A stretch of DNA of 64,000 nucleotides, taken from positions 62,001-126,000 of the forward strand of contig NZ_FMJL01000001.1 of NCBI RefSeq assembly GCF_900095445.1. Direction: 5' to 3'. The DNA is from Clostridium sp. N3C (GTDB lineage: Bacteria > Bacillota > Clostridia > Clostridiales > Clostridiaceae). The position numbers were made by a program, and so were the translations under genes. The notes beneath the pieces were generated by a model. It was given only the letters and a program-made list of their open reading frames with translations. It had not been told where the DNA came from and did not search any database. Positions 50,529 to 59,575 of this stretch are shown piece by piece (position 1 is the stretch's first letter; the number at the start of each line of letters is the position of its first letter).

Positions 50529-51926
50529 ATGAGATTATTAAATATTTTTAATATGGCAAAAGATTATTTACTGTTAGGAATTATATTAGTTATATTTATT
50601 TCCATTGTCTATTTCCTAATTATCAAAATTATGAGGAAAAAAAGTAGAAAAATTTCAATAAGTAAATTTATTGTAGGAGCACTCTTACTTTGCTACGGAG
50701 TAGTGGTTTTGGGAGTTACCATGCTTGATCGACATAGTTCTGAACAAGCAGCTACTAGTCTTCACTTATTTTATTCATACAAAACAGCATGGAATTCATT
50801 TTCTAAAACAGAGTGGAGAAATATTATCTTAAATATTTGCATGTTTATACCTTTAGGATTCCTGCTACCTCTTTTTTCTGATAAGTTTAAGAGATGGTGG
50901 AAGACATATTTAGCCGGCTTTGTAGCTACTCTATGCATAGAGTTATTGCAGTTGATTACACATAGAGGACTTTTTGAGCTAGATGATCTTTTAAACAATT
51001 TTTGTGGTGCAACTATTGGATACGGAATAATTATGCTAGTGATGGCTATATTCCAAAAGAAAGACAGAAGTAATACTAGTATAAGAAGGCTGCTATATTA
51101 CCAATTCCCTTTATTAATTTTAATAGTATCTTTTAGTACCATATTTATTAAGTATAATAGGCAAGAATATGGTAATTTAAGCGATAATTATATTGTAAAA
51201 GTTAATATGTCAAATGTTGAACTTAGGCTTAATACTGAATTAGAGGAGAAAGAAACTACAGCTTTTGTATATAAATTACCTATAGCAGATAAAGAAGAAA
51301 CTTTGAAATATGCAAAAAAATTTTACTCTAAGATAGGACAAGAAGTAGATGAATCAAAAAATGACATTTATGATGAAACAGCTATTTATTATACTAGGGA
51401 TGGAAGCCATAGCTTATGGATAGATTTTGTCGGATTAACATTAAATTATTCAGATTATGATCACATGATGGATCAAGGAAAAGAAGGTTGCAGTCTTGAT
51501 GACATTCGCGTTGCTTTAAAAGAGTATGATATTGAAATTCCTAAAACCGTTGATTTTAAAGATGAGGGGAATGGAAATTATAATATTACTGCAAATATGT
51601 ATTTAGAGGGTAACAAGCTAATAAATGGTACTTTATCATGTTTTTATAGTAATGAAAATAAATTAAAAAGTATAAGTAACAAAATAAGGACCTATGAAAA
51701 ATATAAAGAGTGCAAAATAATTTCAGAGAAAGAGGCTTACAACAAGTTAAGGGAAGGAAAATTTAAATTACCCTATGAATATGACAATTTACATACTATT
51801 TATATAGAGTCAGTAGAACTTTCATATTCTTTGGATTCTAAGGGATTTTATCAACCGGTATATGACTTTAAAGGCAAAATTAATGGGGAAGAAGGAAACA
51901 TAATAATTCCAGCTATGAAAAAATAA
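50529..51926 (+). CDS. VanZ-family membrane protein with extracellular C-terminal domain
   Basis: 465 residues from the ATG at 50529, set by TGGAGGA (50518-50524). Residues 1-185 hold five membrane segments with the VanZ pattern: WRNIILNICMFIPLGFLLPL, LCIELLQLITHRGLFELDDL and NNFCGATIGYGI. A further segment (LLYYQFPLLILIVSFSTIFI) leads to about 250 residues outside the membrane, rich in Tyr, Lys and Glu, with no motif I know. VanZ proteins are linked to glycopeptide or lipid II-targeting resistance in some cases; most are uncharacterised. It is a single-gene unit with its own promoter and terminator. Confidence 0.88.
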   Translation: MRLLNIFNMAKDYLLLGIILVIFISIVYFLIIKIMRKKSRKISISKFIVGALLLCYGVVVLGVTMLDRHSSEQAATSLHLFYSYKTAWNSFSKTEWRNIILNICMFIPLGFLLPLFSDKFKRWWKTYLAGFVATLCIELLQLITHRGLFELDDLLNNFCGATIGYGIIMLVMAIFQKKDRSNTSIRRLLYYQFPLLILIVSFSTIFIKYNRQEYGNLSDNYIVKVNMSNVELRLNTELEEKETTAFVYKLPIADKEETLKYAKKFYSKIGQEVDESKNDIYDETAIYYTRDGSHSLWIDFVGLTLNYSDYDHMMDQGKEGCSLDDIRVALKEYDIEIPKTVDFKDEGNGNYNITANMYLEGNKLINGTLSCFYSNENKLKSISNKIRTYEKYKECKIISEKEAYNKLREGKFKLPYEYDNLHTIYIESVELSYSLDSKGFYQPVYDFKGKINGEEGNIIIPAMKK

Positions 51927-51931
51927 AAGAC

Positions 51932-51963
51932 AACCCATCAGATTATTTTGAATCTGATGGGTT
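51932..51963. terminator. Bidirectional terminator between the VanZ-family gene and ppaC
   Basis: Perfect 13-bp stem AACCCATCAGATT (51932-51944) / AATCTGATGGGTT (51951-51963). On the plus strand it is followed by TAATAATTTTT; on the minus strand by a T-rich tract. It serves the two convergent genes. Confidence 0.88.
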
Positions 51964-51972
51964 TAATAATTT

Positions 51973-53616
51973 TTAAGCGTTATTTAGTCCAGAAATAGCT
52001 GTAGTCAGTGGAGGGATTATTTGCTTCTTTCTAGATATTACTCCAGGTAGATATACACTGTTTCCCTCAAGTTTTGCGTTGAATGCTCTTGCTACGACTT
52101 CCTTTTCTTCTCCAGCTACAATTAGTTCTGAACCACCTTTTATTATATCTGTAACCATTAATACTAATAAGGCAAAATTATTATCTTTTATCTTTTTATC
52201 CATAAGAGCTATCATGTCCTCTTTAAAAGATTGAAATATTTCTAAATCTAAGGTTCCTACCTGAGAAACTCCTACCTTGATATTATTGATAGTGAAGACT
52301 TTAAAGTCTTGATGGAAGATTTCTTCAGGAGTTTTATCTCTTAAAGAGGTTCCTGCTTTAAACATTTCACGGGCGAACTTTTCTGGATCAATATCAGCTA
52401 TCTCGCATAGCCTTTTTAGCATTAATTTGTCCGCATTAGTTGAAGTTGGTGATTTAAATAGCAAGGTATCAGATATAATAGCTGCGGAAAGTAAACCTGC
52501 GGTTTTCTTGCTTGGCCTTATACCATTTTCAAAAAATATTGAAGCGATTATGGTCGATGTGCTTCCCACCGGTTCATTCCTAAAATATATTGGACTGAAG
52601 GTTTGCACATCTGCAATTCTATGATGATCTATAATTTCTAAAATTTCAGCATCATCAATACCATGGACTGATTGAGCTTTTTCATTGTGATCCACGAGAA
52701 TAACTTTCTTTTTATTTTGAGAAATAAGATGATAACGGGAGATGCTTCCAACAACATTGTTATTTTTATCTACAACGGGATAGCTTCGGTATCTAGTTTC
52801 AAGCATTATATCCTTTATTTCATCTACAAAGTCTTCTGTGCTAAAGGAAACGATGTTGTCTTTACTCATCACATGGCTAACAGGAATACTCTGAACAATA
52901 AGTCTTGAGCAAGTGAAGTTGTCGTGTGGTGTAACTATTATAGAGCAATTCTTTGCTTTCGCTAATTTAATTAAATCTTCACTTACAGTACCGTTGTTTG
53001 TAATTATACACAAAGCTACTCCTTTGTTAATTATGTCACTTAGTATTTTAGGTGAAGCATCACAAATAACTATATCTCCATCTTCTATACAGTCATCTTC
53101 AATATTTGAGGAAGCTAAAAGTATTTTTCCTTTAAAAATCGGAGAACCATCAGTTATATAAATAGGTTTAGCAGATAAAGTATCCAGTATATTTTCTATT
53201 TTAGTTTTACTTTTATATAAGATCTTGTTATCCCAAACATCCATGAAGGTAGAGATAACATTGGAAATAGATACTATTCCCATTAAATTATTATTTTCAT
53301 TTGTAACAGGCAAGGTTTTAACATTATTCTTTTTCATAATGTTCCATGCCATTTTTAAAGAAATATCTGAAGAGATAGGAGCAATTTTATCTATGTTCAG
53401 ATCACTTACTTGAGCTTTTACAGTATCTATAAGAATAGGTGGCTCAACATCAAAATATTCTAAAACAAATCTTGTTTCTCTATTAATTTCTCCAAGCCTA
53501 ACAGGTATAGCTGGAATGCTCTGAGTTTTATTTTTAAATTCTGCATAGGCTATAGTGGCACAAATTGAGTCTGTATCTGGATTTTTGTGCCCAGTTATGT
53601 AAATTACATCCTTCAT
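51973..53616 (-). CDS. ppaC: Manganese-type inorganic pyrophosphatase with CBS and DRTGG domains
   Basis: 547 residues, much longer than the roughly 310 of plain family II pyrophosphatases. The N-terminal DHH part has ITGHKNPDTDSICATIAYAE. After it come a CBS domain, a DRTGG-like domain (about 125-240) and a second CBS domain (MSKDNIVSFSTEDFVDEIKD), then the rest of the catalytic core with EIIDHHRIADV and the C-terminal DHHA2 part ending SRKKQIIPPL. It hydrolyses PPi; the CBS/DRTGG insert is the regulatory module that senses adenine nucleotides in clostridial enzymes. It is on the minus strand with its own promoter. Confidence 0.96.
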   Translation of the reverse strand: MKDVIYITGHKNPDTDSICATIAYAEFKNKTQSIPAIPVRLGEINRETRFVLEYFDVEPPILIDTVKAQVSDLNIDKIAPISSDISLKMAWNIMKKNNVKTLPVTNENNNLMGIVSISNVISTFMDVWDNKILYKSKTKIENILDTLSAKPIYITDGSPIFKGKILLASSNIEDDCIEDGDIVICDASPKILSDIINKGVALCIITNNGTVSEDLIKLAKAKNCSIIVTPHDNFTCSRLIVQSIPVSHVMSKDNIVSFSTEDFVDEIKDIMLETRYRSYPVVDKNNNVVGSISRYHLISQNKKKVILVDHNEKAQSVHGIDDAEILEIIDHHRIADVQTFSPIYFRNEPVGSTSTIIASIFFENGIRPSKKTAGLLSAAIISDTLLFKSPTSTNADKLMLKRLCEIADIDPEKFAREMFKAGTSLRDKTPEEIFHQDFKVFTINNIKVGVSQVGTLDLEIFQSFKEDMIALMDKKIKDNNFALLVLMVTDIIKGGSELIVAGEEKEVVARAFNAKLEGNSVYLPGVISRKKQIIPPLTTAISGLNNA

Positions 53617-53648
53617 AGTTGACTCCTTTCAGTATATTGATTGCTTAT

Positions 53649-53677
53649 ATTTTATATTTAACCATAAAATTTGTAAA
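53649..53677 (-). promoter_or_regulatory. Sigma-A type promoter for ppaC
   Basis: Reading the minus strand: TTTACA (53677-53672), a 17-base spacer, TAAAAT (53654-53649). It lies 33 bp before the ppaC start codon. Confidence 0.65.
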
Positions 53678-53786
53678 GTCATATTTAAAGCAAGTTAAGA
53701 TAAATGTTCATAGCTTAACTTTAGCCTTCATATATTATTATGAATAGTGTTATCAACACGGTGAACATGAATAAGGAGGCTAATAA

Positions 53787-56345
53787 ATGATCGAAGAAAA
53801 AGAATTGTTAAGGGGGTTAACCACCGCTGAAGCTGAAAGAAGATTAAAAGAGCATGGGTTGAATGTGCTGGAGGAAAAAGAATCCCTTTCTCCTATCAAA
53901 ATATTCTTATCACAATTTAATGAATTTATGATATGGGTACTTATTGCTGCCACCATAGTATCCGGTTTAATGGGAGAAAAAGCAGATGCCATAACAATAC
54001 TAATAATCATATTCATGAATGCATTTTTAGGCTTTATTCAAGAATACAGAACGGAAAAATCTTTAGATGCTCTTAGAAAAATGGCAGCACCTACAGCTAA
54101 GGTTATAAGAGATGGAAAGGTTCAAGTGATTAATGCTGAGTACATAGTAATAGGGGACATAATAGTTTTGGAAAGCGGTGATAGAGTTCCAGCAGATTCT
54201 GTTATCCTGCAATCTAGCAATGTTATGGTAGACGAGTCATTACTTACGGGAGAATCTGTAGGAGTAAACAAGAGCGCTGCAGATAAAGAAAATAATTTGT
54301 ATATGGGTACAATCCTTCTCACAGGAAAGGCTACAGCAAAAGTAATACAAACCGGTATGAATACAGAAATGGGTAAGATAGCAGATATGCTTCAGAATAT
54401 AGAAGATGAACGGTCTCCTTTAAAAGAAAAGCTCAATTCACTAGGTAAGATCATGGTAGTAATATGCTTGGTTATTTGCATAATTGTTACTATCTTAGGG
54501 ATTATAAGAGGAAACTCTCCTATAGACATGTTTTTAATGGGGGTAAGTTTGGCGGTAGCTGCAATTCCTGAAGGCTTACCAGCTATAGTTACTGTAGCTT
54601 TGGCCTTAGGTGTTTCAAGAATGTTGAAGAGAAATGCTTTAGTTAGAAAGCTGCCAGCGGTGGAAACCTTAGGATGTACATCTATTATATGTAGCGATAA
54701 AACCGGTACTTTAACAGAAAATAAAATGACCGTTAAAGCTATGTACTATAATTCTAATATAATAGAATGTGGTGATAGAAAAAGCTTTAAAGGTCTTATA
54801 AACAGTGAAATTTTGAAAAAAATCTTTACTTATTGTAGCGATTGCAGCTTTGATTATAGTAAAAAGGATATAGCTTCAGCTTTGTTTGGTGATCCTACAG
54901 AAACGGCACTAATTAGAGCTTTTTTTGAAGATAGTAAGGAACTTAAAACTTTTATGTCTAAAGCTTTAAGAACTTATGACATTCCCTTTGATTCTAACAG
55001 AAAAATGATGACTGTAGTAATGAAAGAAAATGGTAAGGAAACTTGCTATGTAAAGGGAGCACCGGAAAGAATATTGGATAAGTGTAATAGAATTTTAATT
55101 CAAGGTGAGGTTAGACCGCTTACAGCTACTTATAAAAGGGCAATATTAAAAAGCGTAGAAACTATGTCTAATAAGGCTCTTAGATGTATAGCAGGAGCTT
55201 ATAAGGATAGCGGTATTAGCCATAGTAAATCAGTAGAAAATGATTTGATTTTTGTAGGAATAGCAGGTATTATTGATCCACCGAGAAAAGAGGTAAAAGA
55301 TGCGGTATTAAAGTGCAAGCTTGCAGGTATAAAGGTAATAATGATTACCGGTGACCATAAAAATACAGCCTATGCTATTGGAAAGGATTTAGACATTTGC
55401 AAGAGTATGGATGAGGCTATAACAGGAGAAGAACTGGACAAACTAACTGACAAAGAACTATCCCAAAGGATAGATAAATTGAGTATTTTTGCTAGAGTAA
55501 GTCCTCAGCATAAATTAAGAATAGTAAAAGTATTAAAGAGGAAAAATAAAATTGTGGCAATGACCGGAGATGGTGTTAACGATGCTCCTGCTGTTAAGGA
55601 AGCGGATATTGGAATTTCAATGGGCATATCCGGTACTGATGTTACAAAGGAAGCTTCTGCTATGATTTTAATGGATGATAACTTTGCTACTATTGTAGCA
55701 GCAGTAGAAGAGGGAAGAGTAATTTATGGTAACATAAGAAAGTTTATAAGATATCTACTGTCCTGTAATTTAGGTGAAGTGCTTACTATGTTTTTAGCAA
55801 GTCTCTTTTACTTAGAAGTGCCATTGAAAGCTATACAAATATTATTTGTAAACTTAGCTACAGATGGACTTCCTGCTATTGCTTTAGGTGTTGACCCACC
55901 AGAAAAAGATATTATGTATGAAAAACCTAGACCAAAGGATGAGAGTGTTTTTGCTAGAGGGCTAACTGAAAAAATTGCCATAAGAGGAAGCCTTATAGGT
56001 ATTTGCACTCTTTTAGCTTTTATAGTATCACTAAGATATAATTATTCCCTTGAATGTAGTAGAACTATTGCTCTAAGTACTTTAGTTATATCTCAGTTGA
56101 TACATGTATTTGAGTGCCGTTCAGAAAAACATTCTTTATTTGAAATAAATCCCTTTACCAATCCTTATTTGATTGGGGCAGTAATGGTTTCAATATCAGC
56201 CTTGTTATCTATAATTTACATAGAACCGCTGCAAGGCATATTTAGCACCGTGCCTTTAAACTTAGGTCAATGGCTAATTGTAATATTCTTCTCAGGTATT
56301 ATTGCCTTTATAAACAGCATGTATTTGTTTATTACAAAAAAATAA
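53787..56345 (+). CDS. Calcium-type P-type ATPase (P2A/PMCA-like)
   Basis: 852 residues with the full P-type layout: N-terminal cation ATPase domain (LLRGLTTAEAERRLKEHGLN), actuator motif LLTGESVGV, the TM4 ion site AAIPEGLPAIVTVALALG, phosphorylated Asp in ICSDKTGTLTENKMTV, nucleotide site CYVKGAPERIL, hinge MTGDGVNDAPAVKEADIGIS, and TM6 FVNLATDGLPAIALGVDPPE. PEGLP in TM4 and N..D in TM6 fit Ca2+ export. It probably pumps calcium (or manganese) out of the cell. AAGGAGG lies upstream of the ATG. It is a single-gene unit. Confidence 0.94.
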   Translation: MIEEKELLRGLTTAEAERRLKEHGLNVLEEKESLSPIKIFLSQFNEFMIWVLIAATIVSGLMGEKADAITILIIIFMNAFLGFIQEYRTEKSLDALRKMAAPTAKVIRDGKVQVINAEYIVIGDIIVLESGDRVPADSVILQSSNVMVDESLLTGESVGVNKSAADKENNLYMGTILLTGKATAKVIQTGMNTEMGKIADMLQNIEDERSPLKEKLNSLGKIMVVICLVICIIVTILGIIRGNSPIDMFLMGVSLAVAAIPEGLPAIVTVALALGVSRMLKRNALVRKLPAVETLGCTSIICSDKTGTLTENKMTVKAMYYNSNIIECGDRKSFKGLINSEILKKIFTYCSDCSFDYSKKDIASALFGDPTETALIRAFFEDSKELKTFMSKALRTYDIPFDSNRKMMTVVMKENGKETCYVKGAPERILDKCNRILIQGEVRPLTATYKRAILKSVETMSNKALRCIAGAYKDSGISHSKSVENDLIFVGIAGIIDPPRKEVKDAVLKCKLAGIKVIMITGDHKNTAYAIGKDLDICKSMDEAITGEELDKLTDKELSQRIDKLSIFARVSPQHKLRIVKVLKRKNKIVAMTGDGVNDAPAVKEADIGISMGISGTDVTKEASAMILMDDNFATIVAAVEEGRVIYGNIRKFIRYLLSCNLGEVLTMFLASLFYLEVPLKAIQILFVNLATDGLPAIALGVDPPEKDIMYEKPRPKDESVFARGLTEKIAIRGSLIGICTLLAFIVSLRYNYSLECSRTIALSTLVISQLIHVFECRSEKHSLFEINPFTNPYLIGAVMVSISALLSIIYIEPLQGIFSTVPLNLGQWLIVIFFSGIIAFINSMYLFITKK

Positions 56346-56381
56346 TAAGTTACTTATAATTTGGCTTATGAATTTAAATGA

Positions 56382-56411
56382 AAAAAGAAGTGGTTTAGGC
56401 CACTTCTTTTT
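56382..56411. terminator. Bidirectional terminator between the P-type ATPase and a convergent gene
   Basis: Stem AAAAAGAAGTGG (56382-56393) / CCACTTCTTTTT (56400-56411) with a 6-base loop. A-tract and T-tract on the two sides serve both strands. It overlaps the stop codon of the minus-strand gene. Confidence 0.88.
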
Positions 56412-56820
56412 ACTTATATTTATATTGGATTTTTTGTGCTTTTTTAACTGCATCTCCGGGAACAGGAACTAAGTCTTTCTTGGTAGTTAAGTTCATAACA
56501 TTTAGAATTTCGACAATTTCTCTGTTTTCCTTTCCTTTCTTACCCTTAAGGCCTTGAATAATTACTAAATGCCCTTGGCTGATAGGAATGAATGTAGGTT
56601 TTTTAAACCACTTATTCTTTTTGTAAACACAGGCTACAACATTTTTGCTTCTATCGGGCTTAACAACTATTGAAACCTTTAGTTTATGAAAAATCCACAA
56701 TATAGACTTCTCTTCGATTTTAACTGAAAGAACATTTCCTCTTACTTGGGTAAGACGATCACCATTTTTCTTGAAATAAGTTTCTTGATAGTACTTAGTG
56801 AGCTTTTCTGTAAATCCCAT
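56410..56820 (-). CDS. Small basic conserved-type protein of unknown function
   Basis: 136 residues on the minus strand. I do not recognise the family. It begins MGFTEKLTKYYQETYFKKNG and is Lys-rich (about one in five), with a beta-like middle (VLSVKIEEKSILWIFHKLKV; TFIPISQGHLVIIQGLKGKK). There is no membrane segment and no signal peptide. The short beta strands around a basic surface suggest an OB- or SH3-like nucleic-acid binding fold, but that is a guess. GGAGT lies upstream of the ATG. Confidence 0.75.
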   Translation of the reverse strand: MGFTEKLTKYYQETYFKKNGDRLTQVRGNVLSVKIEEKSILWIFHKLKVSIVVKPDRSKNVVACVYKKNKWFKKPTFIPISQGHLVIIQGLKGKKGKENREIVEILNVMNLTTKKDLVPVPGDAVKKAQKIQYKYK

Positions 56821-57170
56821 ATGTTATGTAACTCCTTTACAAAATAATATAAAAACATTAAATAATTATACCAATATTTATTTTAATAATTAATTATGTA
56901 ATTGTAAATGTTATAAGGAAATTAATAGATACATTTTAGGTTTAAGATATATTACTATTTTGCTAAAAATTAATTAATATTATTATAACATATTATATTA
57001 ATTATTTATAGATAAAAATCTATGTTTATATTCCAGGTATATTTAATAGAAAACCTTGCTGAATTTCATCAACGGATATAATTTTTGTTACTAAATAAGT
57101 ATCAACGGAATATTAATATATTAAAGGACTCTTTTGCAAAGGAGGGAAGCTTGAAACTCTAATAATAGAG
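56821..57170. other. 350-bp AT-rich intergenic region between divergent genes
   Basis: Extremely AT-rich. It separates the minus-strand gene at 56410 from the Lon-like gene. No gene, terminator or convincing -35/-10 pair was found. Near the 3' end is a strong ribosome site GGAGGG (57141-57146) followed by TTG AAA CTC TAA, a three-codon frame, and a small hairpin AACTCT (57155-57160) / AGAGTT (57167-57172) that spans up to the TTG start of the protease gene. Confidence 0.6.
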
Positions 57171-59474
57171 TTGAGCGATGTGGTGAAATATGAATTGGAG
57201 GCAAGAGATATTTTATATAAAGCATCCGTTCCTAATATTAATGGAGAGAATTACAGTTATACCATACCGGAATACGATGAAATATTAGAAAAGATGAAAA
57301 CTTTTTTAAGTATAGATTCTCCTGGATACAATATTTATTTAGTAGATGAATACTCAGAGCATAGATTAACAACAATTATAAATTATTTAAAAAGTTTATA
57401 TGATGATAAAGATAAGAAAGATATTTGTTATGTTGTCATGGAAGATGAAAAAGCTCCAGAACCTATTGTGTTATCTAAAGGAAAGGGAACGGAACTGAAA
57501 AATGCCTTAGAAGATATACAAAGCAATTATTCTAATATTGTTTATGCTTTTTATAATAATAACATTACTGAAAAAAATATTATTTTAAAAGAAGTCCATG
57601 AGAAAAGAAATGATCTTATAGATAAACTTGTTAATATGGCTCAGGTGGAAGGCTTTAAGGTAAAGGCTTCTAGTACTGGTTTTAATTTTGTTCCTATTAA
57701 AGATGAAAAAGCTTTGCTAGAAAGTGAATATGAACTTTTGGATAGTAAAGAAAAAGAGATGATTATAGATAAAGTAAGTGAGTTAAAAGAAAAGGCTGGA
57801 GAAATATTAGACAATATAAAGCAGTATGAGTTAGAAGCTTTACAAAAGCTGAAAGAATTATTTTTAAAATATTTAATTGAAGAAGCTAATGATTTCAAAA
57901 TTAAGTATTTTAAATGCTTTGAAGGTGAAAAAAGCGCTTTAGACTATTTAAAATTTGTTTGTGATAATATAGAACGTAGTTTAGTAGAAATTTATTCTGC
58001 AAGTTTTGATGAAGATGAAGATAAGCTACATGAAGCAATTTACAAGTACGCCATTAATATATTGATAGATAACAGAAATGAGGATAATCCTAATGTTAAT
58101 TTCGAAGATGATCCCACCTTAATCAATCTTATGGGTATTATCGAATATGAAAATTTCAATGGAAACTATTTAACGGATATAAATCACATTAAAGCAGGCT
58201 CCTTCCTAAAATCTAATGGTGGATGTCTTATATTAAGAGCTTCAGATCTATTCTCATACAAATCTTCATATTTTTATTTAAAAAAGGCTTTAATCAATGG
58301 AAAGGTTAAGTTTGATCACTATAAAAGTTATTTAGGACTGTTGGCAATTAACAGTATAAAACCAAAGCCTATTGAAACCAAGGTAAAGGTTGTAATAATC
58401 GGCGATTATGAGACTTACGATATATTATATAATTTGGATGAGGATTTTAAAAGAGTTTTTAAAATTAGATTAGAGTACGATCCTAAAGTGAATAATAATG
58501 AAAAAAACCGAAGGATCTTGGCGAAAAATATCCTGTGGGAGCTTAAAGAAAAAAACTTAACACCTATTGATAATTCTGCAATAGAAGAAATATTTAGGTT
58601 CTTATCTAAAAGGGCAGAAAACAGAAACAAATTTCTTTATGATGAAGTAGAACTTAACAAGATTATAATGTGTTTAGATGGAAATGCAAAGAAGAAGAAA
58701 AGCAATCTAATAAAAGCGGAAGATGTAGAAGAAGCCCTTTATGAAAAAGATTTTATGGAGAAGCATTTACATCAAGGTTATAAAGAAAAAAGGATTTTGC
58801 TGCCTATAGAGGATAAATTAATAGGATCTGTAAATGGTTTATCAGTAATAGATTTAAGATATACAAGATTTGGACGACCAATAAGAATAACCTGCAGCTG
58901 TCATAAAGGTGATGGATATATCATTGATGCTCAAAAGGAAAGTAACTTAAGTGGCAATATCCACAATAAAGCAGTTAGCATTTTAACAGGACTTATTAAC
59001 CAACTTTTTGGTGGATATAATGCAATCCCCATAAATTTTCATATTAGTTTTGAGCAAGTTTATGGTAAGGTTGAAGGGGATAGTGCATCTGTAGCTGAAA
59101 TTATAGCAATAATATCAGCTTTAAGTAAGGTTCCAATCAGTCAAACTATAGCAGTAACCGGTTCCATAAATCAATTTGGAGAAGTTCAGAGCATAGGTGG
59201 CATAAATGAGAAAATAGAAGGCTTCTTTGATATATGTAAGTTAAAAGGAACCATAGAAGGTAAGGGAGTTTTATTACCAAAGTCTAATGTTGATAATATT
59301 GTATTAAGACCAGATGTAGAAGAGGCTGTAGATAAAGGAATATTTAAGCTATATGCTATGGAAACTTTAGATGATGCTATAACAGTATTGATGGGAGACG
59401 GTAAGTTAAAGGCAGAGGAGATTTTAGAGATAGCTAACAAAGAAGCAAAGAAATATAGCAGTAGAGGAAAATAA
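57171..59474 (+). CDS. Lon-like protease (LonB/AAA_32 type) with degenerate ATP-binding loop
   Basis: 767 residues. The C-terminal protease domain is intact: VYGKVEGDSASVAEIIAI (catalytic Ser) and GGINEKIEGFFDICK (catalytic Lys). The middle matches the AAA_32 type (GSFLKSNGGCLILRASDLFS; KVKVVIIGDYETYDILYNLD). However, where relatives have a GxxGTGKT-type loop after PGYNI, this protein reads YLVDEYSEHRLTTI, so Walker A is lost; the Walker B Asp position reads LILRASDL. It may work without ATP or as a regulatory protease. The start is uncertain: TTG at 57171 is 24 bases from the ribosome site at 57141-57146, with a hairpin between. Confidence 0.8.
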   Translation: MSDVVKYELEARDILYKASVPNINGENYSYTIPEYDEILEKMKTFLSIDSPGYNIYLVDEYSEHRLTTIINYLKSLYDDKDKKDICYVVMEDEKAPEPIVLSKGKGTELKNALEDIQSNYSNIVYAFYNNNITEKNIILKEVHEKRNDLIDKLVNMAQVEGFKVKASSTGFNFVPIKDEKALLESEYELLDSKEKEMIIDKVSELKEKAGEILDNIKQYELEALQKLKELFLKYLIEEANDFKIKYFKCFEGEKSALDYLKFVCDNIERSLVEIYSASFDEDEDKLHEAIYKYAINILIDNRNEDNPNVNFEDDPTLINLMGIIEYENFNGNYLTDINHIKAGSFLKSNGGCLILRASDLFSYKSSYFYLKKALINGKVKFDHYKSYLGLLAINSIKPKPIETKVKVVIIGDYETYDILYNLDEDFKRVFKIRLEYDPKVNNNEKNRRILAKNILWELKEKNLTPIDNSAIEEIFRFLSKRAENRNKFLYDEVELNKIIMCLDGNAKKKKSNLIKAEDVEEALYEKDFMEKHLHQGYKEKRILLPIEDKLIGSVNGLSVIDLRYTRFGRPIRITCSCHKGDGYIIDAQKESNLSGNIHNKAVSILTGLINQLFGGYNAIPINFHISFEQVYGKVEGDSASVAEIIAIISALSKVPISQTIAVTGSINQFGEVQSIGGINEKIEGFFDICKLKGTIEGKGVLLPKSNVDNIVLRPDVEEAVDKGIFKLYAMETLDDAITVLMGDGKLKAEEILEIANKEAKKYSSRGK

Positions 59475-59515
59475 GACAAAGCAATATAGAGGAAAAAAGA
59501 ATAAAGCTTTAATAT

Positions 59516-59545
59516 AAGAAAAGCACCTATATAGGTGCTTTTCTT
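59516..59545. terminator. Bidirectional terminator between the Lon-like gene and ychF
   Basis: A near-perfect palindrome AAGAAAAGCACCTA (59516-59529) / TAGGTGCTTTTCTT (59532-59545). T-rich ends on both strands suit the convergent genes. Confidence 0.85.
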
Positions 59546-59575
59546 ACTGATATTAGAGATACTATGAGATCTGTA

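Noticed and set aside
56865..56893. Minus-strand TATAAT as promoter for the gene at 56410
   Set aside because: The -35 position reads a poor match to TTGACA; in such AT-rich DNA TATAAT occurs by chance.
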